A stretch of 64,000 bases of DNA from Ornithodoros turicata (Eukaryota > Arthropoda > Arachnida > Ixodida > Argasidae). Under the pieces are notes generated by a model. That model was not told the origin of the DNA. It saw only the letters and a program-made list of their open reading frames with translations, and ran no database searches. Below, in pieces: positions 1 to 10,322 of this stretch (the stretch's first letter is position 1; each line of letters opens with the position of its first letter). The stretch spans positions 67,641,807 through 67,705,806 of the forward strand of contig NC_088204.1 in assembly GCF_037126465.1 (NCBI RefSeq). The letters are read 5' to 3'. The position numbers and the translations under genes were made by a program.

Positions 1-1
1 A

Positions 2-163
2 GCGCTGGTGGAGAGAGACTACGGCGGCGTATCATCAGGTAGAAGGTGGGTTCTAGGCATCCAGGCGCCGCCGCCGTCAGCCTTCCTCCGGACCCCCGTT
101 CTCGATCACATCTCGATGACTCCTCACTGGCTCCGAAACTTTAGACCAGCTCCGACTGACTAA
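2..163 (+). CDS. Partial 3' coding end of an unrecognised host gene
   Basis: The frame starting at base 2 is open for 53 codons and ends in TAA at 161-163. It enters from the left edge, so the 5' part of the gene is outside the window. The visible peptide includes GRRWVLGIQAPPP and ends in FRPAPTD. Codon third positions are mostly G or C, which suggests real coding. A possible splice donor, CAG/GTAGAAG at 36-45, gives an alternative in which the exon ends there. The read-through model is preferred because a canonical poly(A) signal follows 280 bases after the stop. No domain is recognised; a cDNA match would decide between the models. Confidence 0.5.
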   Translation, partial: ALVERDYGGVSSGRRWVLGIQAPPPSAFLRTPVLDHISMTPHWLRNFRPAPTD

Positions 164-443
164 CTGACTGACCGACGGTCTCGCGCTCCGTTTTCCTCTC
201 GACGTCATCCAGGGTTTTTATAACCTCTCTCGCGCCATGTCACAGACTGTGCCAGTCACGTATGCCGGACCAGAAACTCATGTGCACCCGACAATGCACT
301 CGAACACTCGAATTGCCATACAGCTCGCGTTCACAGATACAGTGACGTTCCCTCCTACAAAGGTTCGCTTCTTGGGGGAAGAAAACACTGTGAAAGAAGA
401 GCAGATGTCGCCCCCGCCGCGGCGAGGCACTGTGGAGTTATCG

Positions 444-449
444 AATAAA
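444..449 (+). terminator. Poly(A) signal AATAAA of the first gene
   Basis: A canonical AATAAA lies 281 bases after the TAA at 161-163, in a stretch that would be the 3' untranslated region (164 to about 470). It is followed by a T/G-rich segment (GTTTTATG, then TTGGGGTGGGG), as expected downstream of a cleavage site. A 73-codon ATG frame at 237-458 runs through the signal and is treated as untranslated sequence. Confidence 0.5.
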
Positions 450-549
450 GTTTTATGACGTTTAACTTGGGGTGGGGACGCGAGCTCAGCGACAGTTTGG
501 AAGTAACAGTGAGCGCTGTCCCCTTGATCTTACAAAACTGAAAAAGTTT

Positions 550-1170
550 GTGAAGCCGATTTCATCAAGAAGCCTGTATCATCACAGTACCAACCTAAAG
601 CACACGTGACCATTCCAGGAATCAAAAGACCGACACACACGTATCAGTGCTCCGGACCTGGAGATCCTGACGCATCTCGAAAAAAAGTTTCCAGCAAAGA
701 CAATGATCTATACTGCTGATTCCTGCTCCGAGGAAAATCTGGAAGTGCTTTTACTGTGGAAGACGTCAGGAAAAAATGATACCGGCTCTCCCATGGCACA
801 TTATCGACTGCGGCCGAATTGCATGGGATCTTCAAAGCCCTGTGCCATATCAGAAACTCTACACAAAATAAAGGGGATCATCTGCAGTGACTCCCTGTAC
901 TCCCTCCACATGATCAGTCGAAGGAGTGACACACACCTCAACTCGTATAGAGTATCCTTACAACTGTCACCGACCACTGTGGAATCCAAGGGAACGAGGC
1001 TGCGGACCAAACAGCCAGAGAAGCGCTCGCCAATAGAACCCTCTGTGCAATTCCCCTTCACAAAAGCCGACGCCAAATCATATCTCCGACACCGAACAGC
1101 ACGACGATCGGTACACCAGTGGGAAAGGAAGAAGACTGTCACACGTTCAAGGCTTTTCTGTGAATAATAC
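550..1170 (+). pseudogene. LINE RNase H domain relic
   Basis: Translating across several frameshifts gives an ordered RNase H domain of a non-LTR retrotransposon. Near 700 is LEKKFPAKTMIYTADSCSE, where YTADS stands for the usual YTDGS. Then come GKSGSAFTVEDV, an in-frame stop, and STAAELHGIFKALCHI, the AEL.AI..AL motif. A frame change then gives SDSLYSLHMI, and near 965-1020 DHCGIQGNEAADQTA, matching the H.GI.GNEAAD block. The coding frame shifts at least three times and carries several stops, so it is dead. An RNase H domain after the reverse transcriptase is typical of I-like, R1-like and LOA-like LINEs. The 154-codon frame at 703-1167 is only a shadow. The reverse transcriptase itself is not seen upstream. 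Confidence 0.75.
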
Positions 1171-1954
1171 CTCCACTTACAAGAAATGGAGCTGCGGGCG
1201 ACGTACGAAGTCGTCACATATATGCCATTTAGGAATTAGCAGTAGTTCAGACTAGCTGTTAGTTTTTGCTGTCCGTTTCTGTGTGTGTGGCTTACAACCA
1301 ACCATAGCTCGCAGTGGTTAATCTTCGTCACAATGTCCCGTCGCTAAAGCACACACGATTCCATCTTCACAGTTAACAACTTTAGAACCCTGGATGCAAC
1401 ACAAGTATTTACGACATCGAGCAGCAATGGCAAGAAGAAGAAGAAGAAAAAAAAAACATAGTATGCCTCACCCACACATCCAGATGGCAGCAGCACACTA
1501 TTTATTCTCGTCACAATATTATTCCGAGCCGATTGCGCATGCACGAGCTTGCAACGCGGTCGTCGTCCATCGCTAATTGTGTAATACCGAGCACCTTTTT
1601 TTGGAACCGAAACTGTCTCCGAATTTGAGCTAATGACGTTGAAATCTTAATCCTACTTTAATGAGTTCTAGCGGAGGCGGAAATCACTGAAATAGGAGCG
1701 TTGACGCTAAATAGAATAATCCGTTCAAATACAGCAAACTACAAAAAAAAGAACAGAAAAAATGAGAGGGAGAGAGAGAGAGAAACGAAAGACTGAAGAA
1801 GACAAAGTGACACGTCAACAACTGCGTTACCACTGGCTCATTACCTCGAAAGTCTAATTTCCTTCCTGGCAGAGCGTGGGTTTCGGGCTCAGTGGAAACG
1901 AGAATGTTCGTACTTGTTGCACAACCGTTTTTGGAGAGGTTAGTGCGGTAGTGT
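1171..1954. other. Intergenic stretch without recognised gene
   Basis: No convincing coding frame is seen. It contains an (AAG)n/A tract at 1432-1457 and a GA-rich tract at 1764-1783. Short frames on both strands cross these tracts and are artefacts of them. Confidence 0.5.
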
Positions 1955-1983
1955 CAATCAATCAATCCATCAATCAATCAATG
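1955..1983. repeat. (CAAT)n microsatellite
   Basis: Seven imperfect CAAT units. A related (GATT)n run ends the SINE near 13655, so this may be the tail of an otherwise decayed SINE. Confidence 0.6.
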
Positions 1984-2058
1984 AGTTATAGGAAAGAAAA
2001 ATAGTTTCAAATAGTTTTTCTTTTGTTTTTTCAGACCCAAGTTTCTGTCGGCACACAG

Positions 2059-2334
2059 CCCAAGCAGCACGCCAATATTGGTCCAATATTGAACCCATAT
2101 GGGCTGCCAAGATTGCCAATATTGGTCCAATATGGGGGTGCAACCAGGCTCCATACTGAACCAATATGGGCTGCCCATACTGGCAAGCCCATATTTTCGT
2201 GATAACGCCAACGAAGAGTCCGTGTAATAATTAAGCATTATCCGGTTCTTCCCCATATTGGCGAGATGGGTCCCATATTGGACCCGTATTGCCAATGTCC
2301 AGCCAATATAGGTCCAATATTGTGTGCTGCTTGG
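2059..2334. mobile_element. MITE with CCAAGCAGCAC termini and internal CCAATATTGG palindromes
   Basis: The left end reads CCAAGCAGCACGCCAATA and the right end is its inverse, TATTGTGTGCTGCTTGG. The interior is a degenerate series of CCAATATTGG, CCATATTGG and GGCTGCC motifs, many self-complementary. It has no coding capacity. The same terminal 11-mer bounds a wholly different hairpin at 61107-61259, so the ends belong to a family that mobilises diverse interiors. No superfamily is assigned. Confidence 0.7.
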
Positions 2335-2544
2335 TAGGATGCGCTCGAACTCGACGCGGACTCACACAAAACGACAGGAGACAGGGTCCCACCTGCTGCC
2401 ACCTGCCTCCCGTGGTTCCTGTCAGCTCCACTGGGTACCTTATGGAATACCATACCAACAAGCACAAAGATCTACACTTCTGAAGTACCTCCGGCGTTTC
2501 TTTTTTAAGTCGTAGCTACCATTATCCCAATATGACGCTCGCCC

Positions 2545-2791
2545 TACACTCGAAAAACACAGCTTCATCGCATAGCACCCTCCAAGCCAACCATTCCCGA
2601 ATGACAACGTTCTCTCCCATGATTTCATGAAAACGGGGGCGTGCGCCACTTTTGTGGCAATTATGAGCCCCATTATGGCACAAAAATGGCGTACTCCCCT
2701 CATTTGCAGCAAATCAGGGTAAAGAACGATGTCACTCGGGATGACGGTTGCCTGGAGCATTCTATGTGGTGAAGTTCATTTTAAGAGTGTA
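2545..2791. mobile_element. 247-bp MITE with TACACTC termini
   Basis: The left end TACACTCGAAAAACACAGC and the right end (inverse of TACACTCTTAAAATGAAC) form imperfect inverted repeats of about 34 bp, including CATAGCA against CATAGAA. The flanks fit a TA target duplication. It has no open frame of note. Confidence 0.6.
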
Positions 2792-2814
2792 GCTACTTGC
2801 GTCCTGCCGTAGAC

Positions 2815-3012
2815 GGATGGAGATAGGAGAGCAGTAAGGAGTGAGGGACAGGGTTGGTTGGTGTGCGTCCTGGGCTGACTTCAAGGGGAACTGTGCAGAC
2901 ATTCTACCGGAAAAGCCCAGGAAAACCCCAGACAGCACAGCCAAGGGGATTCGAACCCGCGTCACCTCCCAGTCTCGGCGCCCTATGCACCCTAGCACTA
3001 TGCCACAACGCC
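2815..3012 (-). mobile_element. tRNA-derived SINE, copy 1
   Basis: Read on the minus strand it starts with a tRNA-like head. The A-box-like GGCATAGTGC lies at about 2995-3006 and the B-box-like GGGTTCGAATCC at about 2949-2960, followed by a body containing GAAGTCAGCCCAGGACG. It matches the copies at 50240-50452 and 25905-26045. This is a typical RNA polymerase III SINE; tick tRNA-derived SINEs such as Ruka are a plausible relative, but this was not checked. Confidence 0.7.
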
Positions 3013-3106
3013 CTTTATAGCCTGGCGCCGAAGAGTCGGTGCTAGTAAGCATTGCGTGCGTCATCGCTCGAACAGATTATGGCTATTCAAAAGGTCTTTC
3101 AATGAA

Positions 3107-3289
3107 CGGCACTGGCACTCATCTACCAGGCAACTTCCGCGGCAACTTCGCTCCGCGCTATGCCAGGAGGCCATCGACGCGCTCGTGTTCAACTGGACGT
3201 GGTGTGGCGTGGACGTCGGCTTTTTCGGACAGCGTAGGAAGCGAAGCATGCAGAGCACTCCAGAGCAAGTGTACTTCAGAAACTCGTAA
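3107..3289 (+). CDS. Candidate terminal coding exon, unknown product
   Basis: A possible acceptor (CATCTACCAG) ends near 3131. After it, one frame runs to a TAA at 3287-3289 and contains CQEAIDALVFNWTWCGVD and FFGQRRKRSMQSTPEQVYF. Its third codon positions are strongly G/C (GAG GCC ATC GAC GCG CTC GTG TTC AAC), much more than the two competing frames. No family is recognised and no AATAAA follows, so it could be a small exon or chance. It lies directly after the SINE at 2815-3012. Confidence 0.25.
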   Translation, partial: RHWHSSTRQLPRQLRSALCQEAIDALVFNWTWCGVDVGFFGQRRKRSMQSTPEQVYFRNS

Positions 3290-4430
3290 ATCTCGTTTCC
3301 TTGCGATTTTCGGGATTGCTGAGTGGGACCTCAGCAGAGCAGAAAAAAAAAAGAAGAAGAAGAAGAAAACTCAAATAGCCAACTTCGTTTTAAAAGACGC
3401 CAATCGAAACCGAAAGTAGCCTATTTTTTGTACCAGTAGCCCAATCTGGAAACACTAGCGCCTACACGGCCAGTAGGAGCTTAGCAGAGAATTGCACGCT
3501 TTCTGCTGTCCAGAGTGCGCATCTAAGATGCAGAGACAAGAGAGTACGAAGCAAGCGCACACAAAGCGAGAACGAAGGAGGTGCACATCTACTTGTTTCT
3601 TCCTCAACAGAGCGCATTCCATATGACGTTTGCTGCTGCTGCTGATGATGATGTGACTGGAGTTTTAGTACGACGGTTATGGTGCGCCAAGGCCGTGGTA
3701 AGCGGGGTAGCAACGTAAAATATACCTATTATTTAAGTTCGCTTGTGTTCCAGTCGATTCCGAAAGTATAGTGTCATTTTATTCCTCCAGGACTACTGAC
3801 CACGATACAGAGAATAGCGAAAATAGCAAAAAGCGTAGTTCGACTGTTATTCGACAGAATACATGACAAGAGCAGACGCCGGATGTTGAGAGTACTCCGG
3901 AATTCCTTCTCTGGAAAAACGAGAAAACGTCACTCCCTACGAACCAATAAGGGCGCGACCTCCAGAAAAGGAATACCGCGGCCGTGCGGACATCTCATAC
4001 AGTTACGGGGCGTCGGACTCCTCTGAGCGCCGCTCTGTCACGCCTCCGCTTAGGGAGTGACGTCACGCCGCCGGAGCTCCTGGGGCCGCGGAGGCACCGC
4101 TCATCTTTAAAATTCGTTTATTTAATACCTGAGAGCTTTTCGGAAGAAACGAGGGGGGGGGGGTTCGAACTAGCTTGCCATAGTTGGCCGCACACGAGTG
4201 GGTATCGTCACGACCACAGCAAAAAAAGAAGAGAAAGGACAAGACGACGAAAAAATTTGCCTGGTAGAATGTCGGCCAATGCCGAACATAGTTGTATCGG
4301 TTATGCGCCCGTCGGAACACATTACACGCAAACTATACAACTTCGAAGTTAAAATGTGGCGATACAAACTTAAACACAGCGTAAAATCATGAGACGTTTA
4401 AATACCCAATATGTCTAAGTTTATATACCC
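3290..4430. other. No gene recognised; low-complexity patches
   Basis: A purine tract (AAG)n lies at 3342-3368, a CAG/CAT-rich patch at 3630-3652 and a G-run at 4151-4160. The segment 3940-4165 (GC-rich, then CATCTTTAAAATTCG, then GAGAGCTTTTCGG) looks repeat-like but has no second copy here. Confidence 0.4.
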
Positions 4431-4787
4431 TTAAAAACGGTACGAGGGTCTCATCACTGTGCATATCAGGGCTGGGAGTAGCGGTAAACGACATTGATAA
4501 AATTCGTAGAAGTGAATGCGACGATCAAATGCGCATAAAAGGCCACGTGATGAGGGCGTGCAGCGCAGAGAGTCGCTCCCCACAGCGGTGTCGTCTGCTA
4601 ATTCAGCGTGGTTAAAGTCGACTGCTAATTTAGCAGTGCGACGCGTAGCTTTAGAAGTCCTAAACATACGCGTCACTTGAGTAATTGGCATTCGATTGCA
4701 ACCATCAGCTTCGGAACCGCATTCTTCTATCACCCAGGGCACGTTACTGGCATGTGCTGAAGATAAGAGCATCGTAACGCCGCTCAT
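4431..4787 (-). CDS. Open frame of uncertain status
   Basis: A 118-codon ATG-initiated minus frame with an even amino-acid composition. Key strings are WVIEECGSEADGCNR and KLAVDFNHAELADD. It resembles no family known to me, has no poly(A) signal and sits beside a MITE (5051-5345). A frame this long is expected by chance somewhere in 64 kb. Confidence 0.12.
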   Translation of the reverse strand: MSGVTMLLSSAHASNVPWVIEECGSEADGCNRMPITQVTRMFRTSKATRRTAKLAVDFNHAELADDTAVGSDSLRCTPSSRGLLCAFDRRIHFYEFYQCRLPLLPALICTVMRPSYRF

Positions 4788-5050
4788 TGCACGAGCATGG
4801 ACATCGTCACGATGCTGCGATCTTCAGGTGATGCCAGCAACGCGCCCCCTGTCTGAGTATCATCTTCTGCAGTAGTCCGTCGCACGAATCATGGCTTACG
4901 CTAGCTGACGTGGCGGTTTCTGCTCTAGTGTATCGACAGAATATCCGCTAAGGATAGCAGACGACGTGCCTATCCAAGGTGACCCAGCTTTCGCATGAAC
5001 TGTAGCTGAACTTTTCGTTATTTCTTTCGATTCGCTCGAAGGTACTTCGC

Positions 5051-5345
5051 AATAGACTTCTACCTGTTTGTAAACAAATGACGTCATAGTGTTCGACAGC
5101 GCCACCAATTTGGTAGAGTTGAACCACGCTGGAAGGTAGGGGGCGGACATGGTCGCACGAAAGCTACGGTCTTGAGGGAATTACGATGGTCCCTGAAACG
5201 GACGCAACCTTCGGTCCTACCTTTCTTTCAATATCAGGCTGCGAACAAGTGCATATTCGTGGAACCCAGCCCTCTCCTTCAGATATGAGTCGGTTTCAGT
5301 CTGCCTACTAGCGTCATGATGACGTTTCCCGAGTACAGGTCTATT
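5051..5345 (+). mobile_element. MITE family 'AATAGAC', copy A
   Basis: Begins AATAGACTTCTACCTG and ends GAGTACAGGTCTATT, giving an inverted terminus AATAGACCTnTACC. Diagnostic interior strings are TGTTTGTAAACAAATGACG, GCGCCACCAATTTGGTAGAG and CGTCATGATGACGTTTC. Related copies lie at 53414-53729 (inverted), 58426-58955 (interrupted) and 61261-61539. Non-coding. Confidence 0.8.
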
Positions 5346-5995
5346 GATCATCACTTTCTTGGAAATTTATTTTAAAAAACTACATTGACACGAAATAGTT
5401 TTCCTGAAAGAGTCACTCAGTCACGATCAAAGGGTCACGATCATATCAAATATCGATTCGATCTCTTCCCTCACGCAATATTCCATCGACATACGCTCTT
5501 TTAGGTCGAACTTCTATCGATTTTTATTCACCTTTACGCGAAATCTCGCTTCCACTGAAACTGACGAGAGGATTCCTCCTTCAGACACCGCCAGCGGCAA
5601 AACGTGGAGATTTCATGCGAGCGACACTGAAACCGTTCGCCGGGAACGTACGCGTACGTGATATCGGCTGATGCTGCTAATTTGCATTCGGGGTGACACC
5701 GGCGCGTTCTTTTCAAAGAAAGCTGCTTTCCGTCGCCTAGCAACAAGGCCCAAAGGAACGTGGATTCCGCAACGGCTTTTTGACGGCATAGGACGCGACT
5801 CGCGTCGGATGCCTAATGACGTTTGCCGGCTGCCGACAGTCAATTAGGCGTTGGCTGGGATATTGCGTGATGAGGATGCCGTCCTTCGCGGCCGCGACTG
5901 CGAGATGGGCGGGCGGGGCTCTGCGTGGGCATCACAAAGTGGAAATCGCTGTTGGAATGCGCGTTGAAGACCGTTGAGGAAGCGGCGGGTAGTGC
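5346..5995. other. No gene recognised
   Basis: The segment 5540-5995 is GC-rich with competing open frames on the minus strand (5844-6029 has good third-position GC but starts inside the neighbouring element). No splice signal supports any of them. Confidence 0.35.
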
Positions 5996-7066
5996 TTAAA
6001 GGGAGACTTCGGAAGAAAATCCGTTGCAAGCTTCTGTTACTTTTACGATTATTGACGCGTTTCGAACGCAGCTACGGAATATCCCGGCTGAAAACGGCGC
6101 AGACGTCACAACGATGATTTTTTAAATGTGAGGAGCGGCGGCTCTGCGCCGCTGCTCGAAGAACGTGTTGCAAGCAACACTGGGCGGCGCCGTCCTGCAT
6201 CACTTCAGTATGCGTCCGCTTGATATGTGCTTGTGTGCATTCAACGCCTTATAGCTCTCTCCCTCTCCCTCTTTCGTTTTTGGCTTTCATCAAAACTTGC
6301 GGCATCAAGTCGATCTCTACGTCTAGTGTTATCTATTTTCGCTCCGAAACACTGGAAGTATTCGACACACAGCAGAATATGTTCCGAACATTTCGAATCT
6401 GCATTATTCGGCATCAGAGCACGTCTGATGCATCGGCTATTTGTCATCGAAGAACACAAAAAAAAGTGTTGCAAGCCACCTGTTCCTATGCCCTTCGCGG
6501 GTGCTCCTATGCTAACTCAACTGGGCACGTACGCAAAAAGAAGACTCAAAGAGGTACGAATATACAAGGTGGCGCAGGTATTACCTCCTTTGATAATCGA
6601 CGCAATTTTGATAGAACTAAAAATATACAGATTGTGGACTAGGCTCGGAAGGAAGACTCTTCGTCATACGTCGCGAACACCTGTGCAACACGGGTGTTGA
6701 TGTCCGCGTCCAACGGTGGCTCCGAAGAAACTTCGTCGCACTCATCAGAGCCAGACGAAAAGGATACACGGTCGTAATGGCCTGAACCCATGACAGAACA
6801 CTCCTCCTAAACCGCTATGACCAGCCGCGTCACACACGTACTTCTGCTGCTTCTACATACCCTGTGACGTCATGCGTCGGCTTCGTGCGGGCGCTCAGGG
6901 AAAAGAAAGATTTAGATTCGCTGATATTTCCGCATAATACATCGCGTAAGAGGGAAAACATTCCCATAGCCGGTATTTGGGGGCCAATATGTACCAAAAG
7001 CGTTGTGCAACAATTCTTCTTATTATTTTTTTTTTTTTCAAATATCGTTCCGAAGTCTCCCTTTAA
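5996..7066 (+). mobile_element. Kolobok-like DNA transposon remnant (TTAA target)
   Basis: The element is bounded by TTAA on both sides (5996-5999 and 7063-7066). Its inverted termini are AGGGAGACTTCGGAA on the left and TTCCGAAGTCTCCCT on the right. It is 1,071 bp, far shorter than an autonomous element, and carries a THAP-domain relic (separate entry). TTAA target duplications plus a THAP-bearing protein are hallmarks of the Kolobok superfamily. Sister elements with the same ends but no coding lie at 41857-42419, with single ends at 55045 and 60706. The superfamily assignment is inferred; no catalytic domain is visible. Confidence 0.7.
6227..6700 (+). pseudogene. THAP zinc-finger relic inside the Kolobok-like element
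   Basis: This frame stays open for about 157 codons. Residues 42-60 read FAPKHWKYSTHSRICSEHF, which matches the THAP pattern W.P...S.ICSEHF and is followed by a hydrophobic ALFG. Upstream SLFRF fits the F.FP step of a THAP domain, though the P is a W here and the N-terminal C..C pair is not in this frame. THAP domains are DNA-binding zinc modules at the N-terminus of P-element-like and Kolobok transposases. The rest of the frame (EEHKKKCCKPPVP) shows no transposase motif. Probably an internally deleted copy that kept the DNA-binding end; function is unlikely. Confidence 0.55.
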
Positions 7067-7869
7067 AGCTGAATTATAATAATGATAATAATCACCATGA
7101 GCGACGCCATGGAGATTGGCAGTGAGCTACAATGCGCATTGTAAGAGCTCCGAAGTTGAGACGCAGTTCTCAAGATGGCAAGGAGCAGCGTCTCAACTGT
7201 TCGTCGCCGCGTCACTCTTCAACACCGCCATTTTTTACTCTTTTCATTACGGGGTTCGTACGTTACGCGCGTCATAACTCTGCACGGCGATGCTCAATCA
7301 CATTGAAATGTACCAGAATTGAATCGCCTTCAGAGATTTGCACGTGGACAACACACAGCTCCACTTGCATTCAATAACAACTAAGAATAGGAAACTTTTA
7401 TAGATCGCTGCCCTGCATGTGTACATGAAACATACGTATTAGACGTAATAGTGAGCAGGCAGTAGCGCTGTTGAATACTGTTCAATTCGTTGTGCGATAT
7501 CTTTGTGCCAAGCCTTAAGAATCCTAAAGCAGCACCGAAGGGCAACGAGCGAAAAAAAGGCAAGGAAGAATAGATATTACGATTACAAGCCCCTGGACAT
7601 ATATTGGACTCAAACTTTCATTGGAGGACAGGTTGTTTTTGCATTTTACTCCTGCTTTGCTTCGACGATGTTCTGGCTTCGACGACAAGCGGCAAAGCGA
7701 AGGCGTGCACCCCAGCCACCAGACGACGTCTACCACAGTGAAGGCGTAGCAGGTTGTAGACACAACACTTTCAGACGGGCACACATATCGTATAATATTG
7801 CGGACAATATTGCTGACCACAGAAAGGAGTTACGAAACAAAGAGAAAGAAACAGTATCGCATGACTCAC
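7067..7869. other. Probable intron or intergenic sequence, no recognised feature
   Basis: Lies just 3' (minus sense) of the exon at 7870-8205. ATAATAATGATAATAAT occurs at 7077-7094. The minus frame that continues from the exon to 7730 is intron read-through. Confidence 0.4.
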
Positions 7870-8205
7870 GTTTGATGCCGCTCCACCACTGGACGTGCTT
7901 ATTGTAGGACCTCCCGCCACGCATGCGCACCACGACGTCTTGCACCCGGAAGTGGCTCTCGCTACCCAGGTGACCCAAGTCGTCGCTTCCGGTGCGGGGC
8001 AGACTGGACGCATCCGAATGCCTCCACAAGGAATCTTCTTCGGCCAGAACGTCCGAGGACTCGAAGGCGGAATCTACATTGGCAACGAGATGGCCGCCGG
8101 CGCTAGAGGGCGAGCCGGGCGGGCTTCGCAGGGAGAGGACGCCATATTTGCCCGTTTTGGACTCCGTCGGATCCAGCATGTCCACCTGCATCGAAAACAT
8201 GTGCC
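7870..8205 (-). CDS. Internal coding exon of an unrecognised host gene
   Basis: On the minus strand a frame runs from an acceptor (either CATTAG, exon start 8205, or GATGCAG, exon start 8185) to a strong donor, ATCAAAC/GTGAGT, at 7870/7869. The peptide includes DMLDPTESKTGKYGVLS, a Ser/Pro-rich stretch (RSPPGSPSS), an acidic patch (VLAEEDSLW) and ends in HFRVQDVVVRMRGG, SYNKHVQWWSGIK. Third positions are strongly G/C (CTG GAT CCG ACG GAG TCC), unlike any overlapping frame, so this is the best host exon in the window. The donor leaves phase 1. It may be a cytoplasmic linker. No partner exon with a matching phase was found nearby, so introns are probably long. Confidence 0.7.
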
Positions 8206-8321
8206 CTAATGTACCATGGTTCGGCTATGTTACGTCATCGCCTTTCGAGCAATGTACTGTTCTGGCAAACAGACATCACAGAAATCTCAATGAGAGAAAG
8301 AAAAATGAGAGGAAGCAAAGG

Positions 8322-8470
8322 TCTTGTAAGGAGGAGCAGCCTTCTGCCAACGTCCAAGTCTGGGACTCGCCATGACATATGCAGTCACGGCCGTACAACA
8401 CCACTCCGCCTCGGCATTCCTGGTATCCAATCCAATCCAAGTCGTGTGTTTTTTTTTCCCTCTGGGCCCC
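8322..8470 (+). repeat. Dispersed repeat related to 31500-31740
   Basis: Shared blocks with the second copy are GGAGGAGCAG, CCAACGTCCAAGTCTGGGA (against CCAATGTTCAAGTCCGGGA) and GGTATCCAATCC, in the same order and spacing. It is a diverged interspersed repeat with no visible termini. Confidence 0.5.
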
Positions 8471-8480
8471 ACGTGTAATT

Positions 8481-10199
8481 ACGTTTGTATTCTTGGCTAT
8501 AATCGGGTTGCTTCCTACCCCGTAAGTAATCTACCTCCAGTATTCTACACCGTGATGTCAGAACGGAGCTTGTATGATATACCGTTCGTGATACGTTATG
8601 GCTACCTTATCTATCACGACGGCTCTGTCGATTAGATGGCCTCTACGTATTATGGGAGTTTTATGACAGACGCGGCGTGAGTACCGTTCTTTACTGAACG
8701 TACAGGTGCAGGGGCAGGTGGTGGTGCCGTCATTACCGAGCGGTTTGCCTGCGTAATATGTGATATGGCTGTATCGACGGAGGGGTCGTGCGCACTGGGA
8801 CGATTTCGTTGCAAACTGTACCAATATCGTACGAGAGTGTCTGAGGAAATCCTGATCATACGCGTACCTGCTCGATTTGCTCGCACGGTACTGAACCATA
8901 ATCCAAGGCGCTCTAAACTCCGAATAATAGAACAGTACGTCGTACCATAGCTGTAGCGCTTATCATCGTCGTTCACAAGCAGTGCATAATATAATGCATT
9001 GTGAGGAGATTCATTATTCCATTTCACCACATAGGGTTTCACATAGCAGGGTCCCTTATCTCAAGTGTGTTCCTGATTTTGTGTAGCACTAAGCAAATAA
9101 ACAAAACAAAACATTGCCGTCAGCAATGGAATAGAGTGTATAGCCAATGACGATGAAACTCTGCAATCATCATAATGTTGTTTGTTTGCTGACAGGCGTT
9201 CGTACATACGTATCAAAAGTTGCTCGCGCCAAATAAAATGTATTTGTCATTTACCTTCAAAAACCTCACAAAGAAAAAGGAACCGTAAACAAGCTGTTGT
9301 CCATTGATAAAAAAAAACGGAACAAACAAAAATTGTGACAAAGCAGATGCCAATAACGCTGGCCCCGCCGAAACTTGGTCGGTATTGCACGGACCTGTCA
9401 GGTATAGTTTCGAGCGAAAACATACAGCAATCTTTGTGGCCTTTGCGCATGCGACGTTATGGAACGTTCCGTATAGTAGTCCCTTCAACTGTATGTCTAT
9501 CTCTTCATCTATATCTTCCTATATCACCCTCATATACTTCATTCGACTCGATTGCAGGGGAAAAAAACTGAGATATACCGAATTCTTCACCCGACAAGGT
9601 CTGCTACGGAAATATGCTACACTATGAGCTCACCTCACCTCACCTCAAAGACATTTCACTCAGTATTTTCCGGAATTCTCGGTATTTCTCGAAATAACCG
9701 CACATACCAAGCACCAACAGCGAGTCTCCCCCTTTTAGTTCGGAGGGCATTCGCCATGCACTGGCGCAGCGAGGCGACTTCATTAATTAAGCAGTTTAAC
9801 TTCACTGAGCAGACTGGAATATAACACAAAGAAGACCATTCTCGCGAACTTGTTTCGAACTCGTGTTGCGAAAACACGAATTTGTTTCGTTGTCGCGTAC
9901 CGATAATCCACTCCCAGTGCTGATTACGTCACTTACGAGAACTCCGATACAAAGGAGTCAATAATGGCCAGAACAAAGTTTTCGATTCTGCAGTGTATCG
10001 TGAACCGCACAGAGAGCCAAACTGTTTTAAATGAAGAGATTTTACTCCTCATACTTCCAAAATGTACGCAGACGACAGCTATGCTAATGAAGATTCAGAT
10101 GCAAATGAAGGCTACATTGAAGAAGCGTGACTACTGCTTACTCCAATCAGCTTGATCGCTACGAAACACGTGGCGCCCTCCGACGCGGTATTGTATAAA
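8481..10199. other. No gene recognised
   Basis: Short frames on both strands only. The minus frame 8650-9042 (130 codons) has no family resemblance. A short acidic frame beginning KMYADDSYANEDSD occurs at about 10060-10130 but has no support. Confidence 0.4.
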
Positions 10200-10204
10200 A
10201 TAAC

Positions 10205-10322
10205 ACAAAACTATATAGTGTGATATATAAAAAAAGTTCCTTTAAACAATGGCTGACTCTAATTCTACTATCCCGCTTTATAGAAATTAAAAAAAGATGA
10301 AATAAAAGAAACACCCTGTATA
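10205..10322 (-). repeat. ACAGGGTGTTTC-ended dispersed repeat end
   Basis: The minus strand reads CTATACAGGGTGTTTCTTTT, then an A/T-rich body. TATACAGGGTGT is a widespread arthropod repeat terminus. A related start occurs at 42760. Confidence 0.45.

Noticed and set aside
237..458. 73-codon ATG frame
   Set aside because: It lies in the 3' untranslated region and contains the poly(A) signal.
703..1167. 154-codon plus frame as a gene
   Set aside because: Protein motifs of RNase H lie in shifting frames; this single frame captures only part of them.
2940..3010. Possible functional tRNA gene
   Set aside because: The A and B boxes belong to a SINE with a tail body and imperfect stems; the same unit recurs at 50240-50452.
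5844..6029. Minus frame with good third-position GC
   Set aside because: Its start lies inside the Kolobok-like element and no acceptor of normal type precedes the coding-like part.
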